Shown here one piece after another: positions 24,646 to 33,068 of a DNA stretch of 64,000 bases; within the stretch, counting starts at the first letter, position 1, and every line of letters begins with the position of its first letter. The translations under genes and the position numbers were made by a program. The notes under the pieces were generated by a model. That model was given only the letters and a program-made list of their open reading frames with translations, was not told the origin of the DNA and did not search any database. Source of the stretch: Pseudomonas farsensis (GTDB taxonomy: Bacteria > Pseudomonadota > Gammaproteobacteria > Pseudomonadales > Pseudomonadaceae); NCBI RefSeq assembly GCF_014268805.2, contig NZ_JABWRF020000001.1:1808001-1872000 (forward strand). Reading direction: 5' to 3'.

Positions 24646-26079
24646 ATGACGGAAGCCACCTATCAGAACTTCATCGACAACGTCTTCGTGGCCAGCGCCG
24701 AGCACATCGAGGTTTTCAACCCCGCCAACGGTGAGCTGCTGGCCCATGTTCCAGAAACATCGGCCGACCACGTAGAGCAAGCGGTTAACGCTGCAAGGCG
24801 GGCGCAACCGGCATGGGCTGCGCGCCCCGCCATCGAACGGGCAGGCTTCCTGCGCCAGATCGCGGCGAAAATCCGCGCCAATGCTGAACCTCTGGCGCGT
24901 CTCATCACCCATGAAGGTGGCAAAGTGCAGGCGCTGGCACAGGTCGAGGTAGCCTTCACCGCGGATTACCTGGACTACATGGCAGAGTGGGCACGACGCC
25001 TTGAGGGTGAGGTGCTGACCAGTGACCGCGCAGGCGAACATATTTTCCTGCTGCGCAAGCCATTAGGCGTGGTGGCCGGCATTCTGCCGTGGAACTTTCC
25101 GTTTTTCTTGATCGCACGCAAGATGGCGCCGGCGCTGATCACCGGCAATACCATCGTGATCAAGCCCAGCGAAGAAACCCCGATCAACTGCTATGAATTC
25201 GCCCGGCTGGTGGCCCAGACCGACCTGCCGGCTGGTGTGTTCAATGTGGTTGGCGGGCGTGGTGCAAGTGTCGGCCATGGGCTGTCGAGCCACCCGGGGG
25301 TGGACCTTGTGAGCTTTACCGGCAGCGTTGCCACTGGCGCCCGCATCATGGCAGCGGCAGCGCCGAACATCACCAAGCTCAACCTGGAGCTGGGCGGCAA
25401 GGCCCCGGCGATCGTGCTCGCCGATGCTGACTTGGACCTGGCAGTGAGGGCGATCGTCGCCTCGCGGGTGATCAATACCGGGCAGGTGTGCAACTGCGCC
25501 GAGCGTGTGTATGTGCAGCGCCAGGCGGCAGATGCCTTCATCGACAAGGTGGCGCACGCGATGTCGTCGGTCCGTTACGGCGACCCATCGCGGGATGCCG
25601 ACCTGGACATGGGCCCATTGATCAACCAGGCCGGGCTGGACAAGGTGGCGCAGATGGTACGCACGGCAGCCGGGCAGGGCGCCCAGGTGGTGCTCGGCGG
25701 CAAGGTGGCGGACCTTGGTGCCGGTTTTCATTACCAGCCGACGGTGCTCGCCGGGTGCAAGGCCGACATGGAAATCATGCGCAAGGAGATCTTCGGGCCG
25801 GTGTTGCCGATTCAGGTGGTGCATGACCTGGACGAGGCGATTGCCCTGGCCAACGACAGCGAATATGGCCTGACTTCATCGCTGTACACCCGCGACCTCA
25901 ATGCGGCGCTGCGCGCCAGCCGCGAGATCGACTTTGGCGAGACCTACATCAACCGCGAGAACTTCGAGGCCATGCAGGGTTTCCACGCCGGGGCGCGCAA
26001 GTCGGGGATCGGCGGGGCGGATGGCAAGCATGGGCTGTATGAGTACACCCGCACCCAGGTGGTTTACATACAAGGGTGA
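24646..26079 (+). CDS. AldA-like (lactaldehyde/glycolaldehyde) aldehyde dehydrogenase
   Basis: 477 residues, AGGAG upstream overlapping the previous stop. Very close to E. coli AldA in length and motifs (FTADYLDYMAEWARR, PLGVVAGILPWNFPFFLIARKMAPALITGNTIVIKPSE, LELGGKAPAIV, catalytic Cys in GQVCNCAERV, FGETYINRENFEAMQGFHAG). Cytoplasmic NAD-dependent oxidation of small hydroxy-aldehydes or aliphatic aldehydes. Pairs with the alcohol dehydrogenase in one transcript. Confidence 0.92.
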   Translation: MTEATYQNFIDNVFVASAEHIEVFNPANGELLAHVPETSADHVEQAVNAARRAQPAWAARPAIERAGFLRQIAAKIRANAEPLARLITHEGGKVQALAQVEVAFTADYLDYMAEWARRLEGEVLTSDRAGEHIFLLRKPLGVVAGILPWNFPFFLIARKMAPALITGNTIVIKPSEETPINCYEFARLVAQTDLPAGVFNVVGGRGASVGHGLSSHPGVDLVSFTGSVATGARIMAAAAPNITKLNLELGGKAPAIVLADADLDLAVRAIVASRVINTGQVCNCAERVYVQRQAADAFIDKVAHAMSSVRYGDPSRDADLDMGPLINQAGLDKVAQMVRTAAGQGAQVVLGGKVADLGAGFHYQPTVLAGCKADMEIMRKEIFGPVLPIQVVHDLDEAIALANDSEYGLTSSLYTRDLNAALRASREIDFGETYINRENFEAMQGFHAGARKSGIGGADGKHGLYEYTRTQVVYIQG

Positions 26080-26091
26080 GCCGGCCAATTG

Positions 26092-26108
26092 GGGCCGCCC
26101 TGCGGCCC
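26092..26108 (+). terminator. GC-rich stem after the aldehyde dehydrogenase gene
   Basis: GGGCCGC / GCGGCCC with a CCT loop, 13 bases after the stop. Only two T follow, so it is a weak or Rho-aided terminator. Confidence 0.45.
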
Positions 26109-26147
26109 TTCGCGGCCACAGCTCCTCGGCCCCAGAACAATCGCTTT

Positions 26148-26252
26148 GTGGCGAGCGGGCTTGCCCCGCGTTGGGCTGCAGAGCGGCCCTGCCCTTGGTT
26201 GTGGGTTTCAGGGCTGCTTCGCAGCCCAACGCGGGGCAAGCCCGCTCGCCAC
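26148..26252. repeat. Inverted REP pair (BIME)
   Basis: GTGGCGAGCGGGCTTGCCCC... and its inverted copy flank about 30 bases. Same family as 30543-30642 and 40938-41038. It separates two convergent genes. Confidence 0.9.
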
Positions 26253-26308
26253 TACAGCCTGCTTGCCACAAAAAAGCAGATCTCCAGCGGTAGAAGATGC
26301 ACTGCCCT

Positions 26309-28210
26309 TCAAACCTGCAGATTAGGCTGCACAATCCCGTACAGCTTCATCTTGCGGTAAAGCGTAGAGCGTGAGATGCCTGCGGTCTGCGCGGCTGCGC
26401 TCATGTTCCAGCGTACTTGTAGCAGCACCTGCAACAAGTGCTCGGCCTCAACTTGCCCAACCTGCTGCTCCAGCGCTTTTGGCCGGCTTGCGTGAGGCCT
26501 CATCAGCAGTTCCTCAGGCAAGCAATCGGCGTCTATCAGGCCATCTTCAGCCAGCGCCATAGCCGAGCGCAGCACGTTGATCAGTTGCCGCACGTTCCCC
26601 GGCCAGTGATACCCCAGCAAGCAATCTCGCGCTTCAGGGCTAAGCGCCACTGGCTGGGTTGCCAGCAAACGCTCGATCAACGCCTCGCGGTCGCCACGCT
26701 CGCGCAGCGGCGGCAGTTGCACGCGCAGGCCGCTGAGCCGGTAGTACAGGTCTTCGCGAAAACCCTTGCTGGCTATCATTGCCGCCAGGTCCTGGTGCGT
26801 GGCACTGATCACCTGGATATCCAGCGGGACCGGGGCCTCGGCCCCCAGTGGCACCAACTCGCGCTCAGCCAGCACTCGCAGCAGGCGGGTTTGCAGGTGC
26901 GCAGGCATGTCGCCAATTTCATCAAGGAACAGCGTGCCGCCATGGGCCTGTTCGAGCTTGCCCTTCATGCCTTTGCGGTTGGCCCCGGTAAAGCTGCCGG
27001 CGCGGTAGCCAAACAGCTCGCTTTCGATCAGTGATTCGGGGATGGCCGCGCAGTTCAGCGCCACGAAAGGCCCGGCGCGACGCTCACTGGCATGATGCAG
27101 GGCGCGGGAGAAGGCCTCCTTGCCGGTACCGGTTTCACCGCCGAGCAAAATGGCGATGTCCTTGTCCAGTACCTTGCGCAGGCGGCGCACGGCCTGTTGC
27201 AACTGAGCGTCGCTGCCAGCCAGGGTATCGAGATCGGGGTGGCTGGTGTTGCGAGTTGCTGTGGCGATGACTTTGGCTTTGGCCGGGCGGTAGCCGGCGG
27301 GCACGCGCAGGCCGATATTCAGCGGCTGCTGGCCAGCGTGGCTACGCAGTGTCACACCCCGGGCCCCGCCATAGGTAAGGTCGAGCAGTTGGTCGATGCT
27401 GGCCGGCAACAATTGCTCGATGCGCATGCCTAGCAGTGCCTGGGAATGGCAGATGAACGCGGCGCGGTTGGCACCGATAACGCGGCCGCTGTCGTCCAGC
27501 GCCAGCAACTGGCCGGCTGCGAGGTCTTCGAGGCCGCCGCCAGGGCTCAGCGCTAGCGTCAGGCCGTCGCGGTAGCAGTGGCGAAAATGCGTGTCCTCGA
27601 TCATCCGCGCATACAGGCTTACCAGTTGCAGGGTCAGATGCTGCGCCTGCTTGGGGCCCTCGGCGTGCAGGCAGGTAGCGTTGAGGCAGCCCAGCAACTG
27701 ATTCTGTGCATCGAACAGAGGCGATACCGAGCAGCTGAGCTGGGCATTGCTCGCCAGAAAGTGCTCCTCGCGGTGAATGGTCAACGCCTGGCCTGCCGCA
27801 AGCGCCGTACCGATGCCGTTGGTGCCCGCAATCGACTCGTCCCAGCAGGCCCCGGCCACCAGCCCTGCACGGGTGTAGCGCAGGGTGTCGGCGGGTAAGC
27901 GGGCATCGAGGGTAATGCCGTTGCGGTCGCTCAGCAGCACCGCAAAGCCTGCCGGCGCCACCCGCTGGGCAAGGCCGTTGAGGCCGAGGCCTGCAAGGTT
28001 CAGCCAGGCCTCATGGCGAGCCTGATGCTCGCGAACCTCGGCGGCGCCAAGCAGATTGTCTATATGGCGCTGGGCGGGGTCCAGGTGGTGCTGCTTGATA
28101 CTGCGATACCAGGACTCGGCAATCAGTGCGTCGGGCGCAAGGCTGCGGCCGGGCAGGTGACAGTCGATGAAGGCGGCCAGCTCGCTGGCGCGGGAGGCGG
28201 GCGCTGACAT
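26309..28210 (-). CDS. AcoR-like sigma-54-dependent transcriptional activator
   Basis: 633 residues from MSAPASRASELAAF, AGGAG upstream. N-terminal GAF sensor (residues about 60-200, LLSDRNGITLDARLP and GTNGIGTALAAGQAL), a PAS-like segment, then an AAA+ domain with GETGTGKEAFSRALH, a GSFTGA loop (variant of the sigma-54-contacting GAFTGA) and LFLDEIGDMP, and a Fis-type HTH at the end (MSAAAQTAGISRSTLYRKMKLYG). Convergent to the alcohol/aldehyde operon that carries a sigma-54 promoter, so it most likely activates it. Confidence 0.93.
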   Translation of the reverse strand: MSAPASRASELAAFIDCHLPGRSLAPDALIAESWYRSIKQHHLDPAQRHIDNLLGAAEVREHQARHEAWLNLAGLGLNGLAQRVAPAGFAVLLSDRNGITLDARLPADTLRYTRAGLVAGACWDESIAGTNGIGTALAAGQALTIHREEHFLASNAQLSCSVSPLFDAQNQLLGCLNATCLHAEGPKQAQHLTLQLVSLYARMIEDTHFRHCYRDGLTLALSPGGGLEDLAAGQLLALDDSGRVIGANRAAFICHSQALLGMRIEQLLPASIDQLLDLTYGGARGVTLRSHAGQQPLNIGLRVPAGYRPAKAKVIATATRNTSHPDLDTLAGSDAQLQQAVRRLRKVLDKDIAILLGGETGTGKEAFSRALHHASERRAGPFVALNCAAIPESLIESELFGYRAGSFTGANRKGMKGKLEQAHGGTLFLDEIGDMPAHLQTRLLRVLAERELVPLGAEAPVPLDIQVISATHQDLAAMIASKGFREDLYYRLSGLRVQLPPLRERGDREALIERLLATQPVALSPEARDCLLGYHWPGNVRQLINVLRSAMALAEDGLIDADCLPEELLMRPHASRPKALEQQVGQVEAEHLLQVLLQVRWNMSAAAQTAGISRSTLYRKMKLYGIVQPNLQV

Positions 28211-28288
28211 GGGCGCTCCTGTGTCTTGTTTTTGTGTGGGGAAACCATAGCAGGTGTGGCACAGAAGAGCAGGTGCAGGCGCATTGCC

Positions 28289-28317
28289 ACCGGTATGCCC
28301 CCACAGCATACCGGTGA
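28289..28317 (-). terminator. Strong hairpin between rlhA and the AcoR-like gene
   Basis: Perfect 11-bp stem CACCGGTATGC / GCATACCGGTG with a 7-base loop, 13 bases after the rlhA stop. No T-run on the minus strand, so it may end rlhA transcripts with Rho or mark the activator gene's promoter. Confidence 0.5.
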
Positions 28318-28330
28318 CCGCTAACGGCGC

Positions 28331-30331
28331 TTAGTGCGGCGCGCGCGGGATGGTCTTGAGCAGGTCTTCCGGGCTGATGTGCCCGACCACCTGCGCCACC
28401 GCGCTGCCTGGGGTAGGCAGGTCGATGATGTGGCTTTTCATCTTGCCCACCACGTGCATTTCGCACGGCTTGCAGTCGAATTTGAGGGTCAGCACTTCAT
28501 CGCCCTGAATCAGTTGCATCGGTGCCACCTTGGTGCGCACGCCAGTCACACCCTTGGCCTGTTTCGGGCACAGATTGAACGAGAAGCGCAGGCAGTGCTT
28601 GGTGATCATCACCGGTACTTCGCCGTGCTCTTCGTGGGCCTCGTAGGCCGCATCGATCAGTTGTACGCCGTGGCGGTGATAGAAGTCCCGCGCCTTTTGG
28701 TTATAGACGTTGGCCAGGAACGACAAGTGCGAATCAGGGTAGACCGGTGGCGGGGTGGTTTCGGCCTTGCGGCTGCCGCGTGGGTGGGCCTTGATGCGTG
28801 CTTCGGTCAGCGCCTCGATGGCTTCGCGGCGCAGGGCCTTGAGTTGCGAGTTGGGGATGAAGAACGCCTGCGGCGCATCCAGTTCGATGGCGCTGGCGTG
28901 GTACATGGTGGTGCCGAGCTGGCCGAGCAGGTCGTGCAGTTGCTCCAGCGCTTGCTGCGGCTTGTTGGCGGCGCCGAACGGCCCGTCCAGTGCCACCTGC
29001 ACGCTCAAACCCTCTTCACTGCTGGCAGTGAGCATCAGGCGCTGCTCACGCAATACCGCGTGCCACTCGATGCCGACGCGGCGCTCCGCCGAGGTGCGTT
29101 GCAGCGCTTGCTGCCAGTTGTGGTCGAGGTTGCGCGACAACGGGTGGTTGGGGCGCAGCTTGTACAGGCCCTCGGGCATTTCGTTGGGCTCGACGCGGTA
29201 GCGGTAGCGCTTCTGGCCGTCCTCTTGCGACTCGCTCTTGAGCTCGGCGATGTTTGCCCGGAAACCGATGACTTCGCGCTTGACCAGCACGTTGAGGCCG
29301 TCGCCGTTGCTCAGTGGTACCTCGGTTGCCACCAGCAGGTCGCGCTTGCCGACTTTTTCTACCACACCCACGGTCAGGCCGGTGAAGGTCGGCGAGTCGA
29401 ACGCGCCGATATCGATCTTGCGGTCGCTGACGAAATAGTCGGTGCTGCCGCGGTGGAAGGTCTTGTCCGGGTCGGGCACGAAGAAGTGCTCGGTACGGCC
29501 GCTGGAAGCGCGGGCCAGGGCCGGGCGGTCTTCCAGGATGGCGTCGAGCTCTTTGCGGTAGTGGGCGGTGATGTTCTTCACATAGCCCATGTCCTTGTAA
29601 CGGCCTTCGATCTTGAACGAGCGCACGCCGGCGTCGACCAGGTCGCGCAGGTTGGCGGTCTGGTTGTTGTCCTTCATCGACAGCAGGTGCTTCTCGAAGG
29701 CGACCACACGGCCCTGGTCGTCCTTGAGGGTATACGGCAGGCGGCAGGCCTGGGAGCAGTCGCCACGGTTGGCGCTACGCCCGGTCTGGGCATGGGAGAT
29801 GTTGCACTGCCCGGAGAACGCTACGCACAGCGCCCCGTGGATGAAGAATTCGATGGCCGCATCGGTTTCGGCGGCGATGGCGCGGATTTCTTGCAGGTTC
29901 AGCTCGCGGGCCAGCACCAGCTGCGAGAAGCCGGCCTGGTCGAGAAAGCGCGCCCGTGCCAGGGTGCGAATGTCGGTCTGGGTGCTGGCGTGCAGCTCGA
30001 TGGGCGGGATATCCAGTTCCATCACGCCGAGGTCTTGCACGATCAGCGCGTCGACGCCTGCGTCGTACAGCTGGTGAATCAGCTTGCGCGCCGGCTCCAG
30101 CTCGTTGTCGTGCAGGATGGTATTGATGGTGGTGAACACCCGCGCGTGATAGCGCCGGGCAAACTCGACCAGTTCGGCGATATCGCCGACCTCGTTGCAG
30201 GCATTGTGGCGCGCGCCGAAGCTTGGGCCGCCGATATAGATGGCGTCAGCGCCGTGCAGGATCGCTTCGCGGGCGATGCTCACGTCACGGGCAGGGCTGA
30301 GCAGTTCCAGGTGATTCTTTGGAAGGGACAT
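28331..30331 (-). CDS. rlhA: 23S rRNA C2501 hydroxylase RlhA (U32 peptidase-like)
   Basis: 666 residues, matching the ~650 of RlhA (YdcP) rather than the ~450 of TrhP (YegQ). The U32 domain (ELLSPARDVSIAREAILHGADAIYIGGPSFGARHNACNE) is followed by the Cys-rich U32 motif (HGALCVAFSGQCNISHAQTGRSANRGDCSQACRLPY) and a C-terminal DUF3656-like region ending with another CxxC-like cluster (CLRFSFNLCPKQAKG, KFDCKPCEMHV). RlhA hydroxylates C2501 of 23S rRNA to ho5C using prephenate. No obvious operon partner. Confidence 0.88.
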   Translation of the reverse strand: MSLPKNHLELLSPARDVSIAREAILHGADAIYIGGPSFGARHNACNEVGDIAELVEFARRYHARVFTTINTILHDNELEPARKLIHQLYDAGVDALIVQDLGVMELDIPPIELHASTQTDIRTLARARFLDQAGFSQLVLARELNLQEIRAIAAETDAAIEFFIHGALCVAFSGQCNISHAQTGRSANRGDCSQACRLPYTLKDDQGRVVAFEKHLLSMKDNNQTANLRDLVDAGVRSFKIEGRYKDMGYVKNITAHYRKELDAILEDRPALARASSGRTEHFFVPDPDKTFHRGSTDYFVSDRKIDIGAFDSPTFTGLTVGVVEKVGKRDLLVATEVPLSNGDGLNVLVKREVIGFRANIAELKSESQEDGQKRYRYRVEPNEMPEGLYKLRPNHPLSRNLDHNWQQALQRTSAERRVGIEWHAVLREQRLMLTASSEEGLSVQVALDGPFGAANKPQQALEQLHDLLGQLGTTMYHASAIELDAPQAFFIPNSQLKALRREAIEALTEARIKAHPRGSRKAETTPPPVYPDSHLSFLANVYNQKARDFYHRHGVQLIDAAYEAHEEHGEVPVMITKHCLRFSFNLCPKQAKGVTGVRTKVAPMQLIQGDEVLTLKFDCKPCEMHVVGKMKSHIIDLPTPGSAVAQVVGHISPEDLLKTIPRAPH

Positions 30332-30445
30332 GTCGTTATGGTTCGGGCGGTCACGGTAAGGCGGGCATTGTAACGGTGAAATGCCTCGCTGGCACCTTTG
30401 GGTGCCCAGATCCTGTGGGAGATTCTATGGTTTTGTGCGAGCCCG

Positions 30446-30775
30446 CCCTGGCCTCATCGCAGGCTGTGGCCAGCTCCCACAGGGACCGTGCTCAACCGCA
30501 ACATTGCTGGTTGTACCCGATCCTGTGGGAAACGATAGATAGTTGTGGCGAGCGGGCTTGTCCCGCGTTGGGCTGCGCAGCAGCCCTGAAAACCCATGGG
30601 GCTGCTGCGCAGCCCAACGCGGGGCAAGCCCGCTCGCCACAAGGAGATCTGTCTGGCGAAAACAGGGTTGTACAAAACCATAGAATCTCCCACAGTGAAT
30701 GTGTCTAGCCTCGATATTGTGCCTTGACCCATACCCTGTGGGAGCTGGCGACAGCCTGCGATGAGGCCAGGGCGG
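30446..30775. repeat. REP/BIME mosaic cluster in a 466-base gene-free stretch
   Basis: No gene was found between 30332 and 30797. It contains a REP at 30446-30482, a long inverted pair at 30543-30642 (GGCGAGCGGGCTTG family), and an inverted REP at 30735-30775. Between them are CCTGTGGGAGATTCTATGG and its inverted copy near 30674, and CGCAACATTG-like modules that also occur at 17.98-18.04 and 40.86-41.1 kb. Confidence 0.88.
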
Positions 30776-30797
30776 GCTTGCACAGCAGTTACCCAGT

Positions 30798-31676
30798 CTA
30801 CAGGTTGATGCCCTGCAAACACTCCAGCAACCGCGCAGCCGCAGGCGACAGGCTGCTTTCGCTACGGGTGATGACCCCAAGCTCGCGCTCAAGGCCCGGC
30901 TCTGGCAAGGCCCTGCGCACCAGCCGCCCTTCGCCATCGTCCGCCGACTCGGGCAGCAGGGTGATGCCCAACCCGTTGCGCACCAGGGCAAGCACCGTCG
31001 ACATGTAATTGGCTTCCATCACCGCCCGCAGGCGCAGCCCGCGCTCGCTGAACACTTGCTCGATCTGCGCGCGCACGCTGCTGTCGCGGCCAGTGAGGAT
31101 CATCGGTTGGTCATCCAGCGCCGCCAATGTCAGCGCGCCCTCGGCCAGTGGATGGTCCGCGCGTACAAACAGGCATAAACGGTCACGCAGCAGCGGGCTG
31201 AATGCCAGGCCATGGCCCAGCCGGCTGCGCACGCCAATGCCGAAATCGACATCCGCGTCGCGCACCCGCTCATTGATGCGCTCGGCCACCAGGTCGCGCA
31301 GGCGCACTTCAATGCCTGGGTGGCTCTGGGCAAACTGCGCCAGGCATTCGGCCAGGGCGCCGGCGCAGAGCGAGGGTAGGGCGGCGACGGTGACCACCCC
31401 GCGCCGCACCGCTGCCAGCCCCTGGCTTGCACTGACGATATTGGACAGGTCCAGCAACAGTTTCTCCATGGCCGGCAGCGCCTCGCGCCCAGCGGCGGTC
31501 AGTGCCACGTGGCGGGGGCTGCGCTCCAACAACGCCACCCCCAGCCATTCCTCGAGCTGGCGAATCTGCACAGTCAGTGCCGAGGGCGACAGGTGCAGGT
31601 CGTCCGCTGCGCGGGCGAAATTGCCGCGCTGGGCGACGGTGATGAAGGCGCGAATATGCTGCAGGGCGTTTTTCAT
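30798..31676 (-). CDS. LysR-family regulator of the citrate-type transporter cluster
   Basis: 292 residues from MKNALQHIRAFITVAQRGNFARAADDLHLSPSALTVQIRQLEEWLG, a clear HTH. Substrate-binding domain (LRDLVAERINERVRDADVDFGIG) of the CbbR/CynR branch. Divergent from the CitMHS transporter with 100 bases and a perfect AT-rich palindrome between, so it very likely controls transporter and AtuA-like genes. Effector unknown, possibly the transported acid. Confidence 0.9.
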   Translation of the reverse strand: MKNALQHIRAFITVAQRGNFARAADDLHLSPSALTVQIRQLEEWLGVALLERSPRHVALTAAGREALPAMEKLLLDLSNIVSASQGLAAVRRGVVTVAALPSLCAGALAECLAQFAQSHPGIEVRLRDLVAERINERVRDADVDFGIGVRSRLGHGLAFSPLLRDRLCLFVRADHPLAEGALTLAALDDQPMILTGRDSSVRAQIEQVFSERGLRLRAVMEANYMSTVLALVRNGLGITLLPESADDGEGRLVRRALPEPGLERELGVITRSESSLSPAAARLLECLQGINL

Positions 31677-31702
31677 TTTGTTTTTTCGAATGTGCCTGGC
31701 TT

Positions 31703-31716
31703 TAAATTGCAATTTA
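31703..31716. promoter_or_regulatory. LysR-type operator palindrome
   Basis: TAAATTGCAATTTA is a perfect 14-bp palindrome in an otherwise GC-rich genome, midway between divergent LysR and transporter starts, with the T..A symmetry of LysR boxes. Confidence 0.65.
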
Positions 31717-31776
31717 CACAAAGTCGCACGCTTGCTGATACTCCGGCCAACAACAAAAACAAGCCGGAGTCCCCCC

Positions 31777-33066
31777 ATGCTCGCCCTTTATGGCGTCATT
31801 ACCATCCTGTCTTTGCTCGTTGCGGTGATGAGCAAACGTATCTCGCCCCTGGTGGCGCTGATCGCGTTCCCGGTGATCGCGGCAGTGCTGGCCGGCTATG
31901 GTCTGCAGACCAGCGGCTTCATCATTACCGGCATCAAGAACGTCGCCCCCGTGGTGGGCATGTTCATCTTTGCCATCCTGTTCTTCGGCGTGATGACCGA
32001 CGCCGGCATGCTCGACCCGATCATCGACCGTATCCTGCGCGCCGTGGGCACGCGACCGACGCGGATCGTCTGCGGCACGGCACTGCTGGCGTTGCTGGTG
32101 CACCTGGACGGTTCGGGGGCGGTGACATTCCTGGTGACGGTGCCGGCCATGCTGCCGCTGTACACCCGCCTGGGCATCGACCGACGGGTGCTGGCCTGCG
32201 TTGCGGCCATGGCGGCGGGCGTCAACTTCCTGCCCTGGACCGGGCCGGTACTGCGCTCCTCAGCCGCCCTGCATGTACCGGTATCGGAACTATTCCAGCC
32301 GTTGATCCCGGTGCAACTGGTGGGCCTGGCGTTCGTCTTTGCCTGCGCCTGGTGGCTGGGCCGCCGTGAAGAGAAGCGCCTGGGGCTGCTGGCGGGCGGC
32401 GACATCACCGCGCCCGAGCGGGTACTCAGCAGCGAGGAGCAGGCCTTGCGCCGGCCGCGGATGTTCTGGCCCAACCTGCTGCTGACCGTGTTGGTGATGG
32501 CGGTGATGATCGCCGGCTGGGTCGACCCGGTGGTGATGTTCATGCTCGGCACTGTGGCGGCGCTGTGCCTGAACTACCCGCGGGTCGACCAACAACGCGA
32601 GCGCATCGATGCCCACGCCCGTACCGCACTGACCATGGCCAGTATCCTGCTGGCGGCCGGGGTGTTCACCGGCATCATGCAGGGCACCGGCATGCTCAAG
32701 GCCATGGCCGAGGTGGCTGTGCAACAGATTCCGCCAGGCCACGGCCAACTGATCCCGGCGCTGGTGGGCTTTGTGTCGATGCCGTTGAGCCTGCTGTTCG
32801 ACCCGGACTCGTTCTATTTCGGGGTGATGCCGGTGATCGCCGAGGTTGGCCGCTCGCTGGGCGTGGACCCGGTGCAGGTGGCCCAGGCTTCGCTGCTGGG
32901 TGTGCACACCACAGGCTTCCCGGTAAGCCCGCTGACACCTGCAACCTTCCTGCTGGTGGGCCTGTGCAAGCTGGACCTTGCGGACCATCAGCGCTTCACC
33001 CTGCCGTTTCTGTTTGCCGCGTCGGTGCTGATGACCCTGACCGCGCTGGCCCTGGGAGTTTTCTGA
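31777..33066 (+). CDS. CitMHS-family citrate/divalent-metal proton symporter
   Basis: 429 residues, about eleven membrane helices. Opens MLALYGVITILSLLVAVMSKRISPLVAL and has the family blocks GIKNVAPVVGMFIFAILFFGVMTDAGMLDPIIDRILR, HLDGSGAVTFLVT and LLFDPDSFYFGVMPV. Members import citrate complexed with Mg2+ or other metals; the true substrate may be a related tricarboxylate. Co-transcribed with the AtuA-like genes 2 bases downstream. Confidence 0.9.
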   Translation: MLALYGVITILSLLVAVMSKRISPLVALIAFPVIAAVLAGYGLQTSGFIITGIKNVAPVVGMFIFAILFFGVMTDAGMLDPIIDRILRAVGTRPTRIVCGTALLALLVHLDGSGAVTFLVTVPAMLPLYTRLGIDRRVLACVAAMAAGVNFLPWTGPVLRSSAALHVPVSELFQPLIPVQLVGLAFVFACAWWLGRREEKRLGLLAGGDITAPERVLSSEEQALRRPRMFWPNLLLTVLVMAVMIAGWVDPVVMFMLGTVAALCLNYPRVDQQRERIDAHARTALTMASILLAAGVFTGIMQGTGMLKAMAEVAVQQIPPGHGQLIPALVGFVSMPLSLLFDPDSFYFGVMPVIAEVGRSLGVDPVQVAQASLLGVHTTGFPVSPLTPATFLLVGLCKLDLADHQRFTLPFLFAASVLMTLTALALGVF

Positions 33067-33068
33067 GC

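Noticed and set aside
28334..30373. 679-residue open frame opposite rlhA
   Set aside because: Antisense shadow of a high-GC gene; no known domains and low-complexity composition.
31690..31716. Possible sigma-54 promoter (CTGGCTTTAAATTGC) before CitMHS
   Set aside because: GG-to-GC distance is 9 rather than 10 bases and the -24 half is poor; a LysR palindrome explains the sequence better.
31009..31776. Extended frame before the CitMHS start
   Set aside because: It runs antisense through the LysR gene; the transporter start at 31777 is family-typical.
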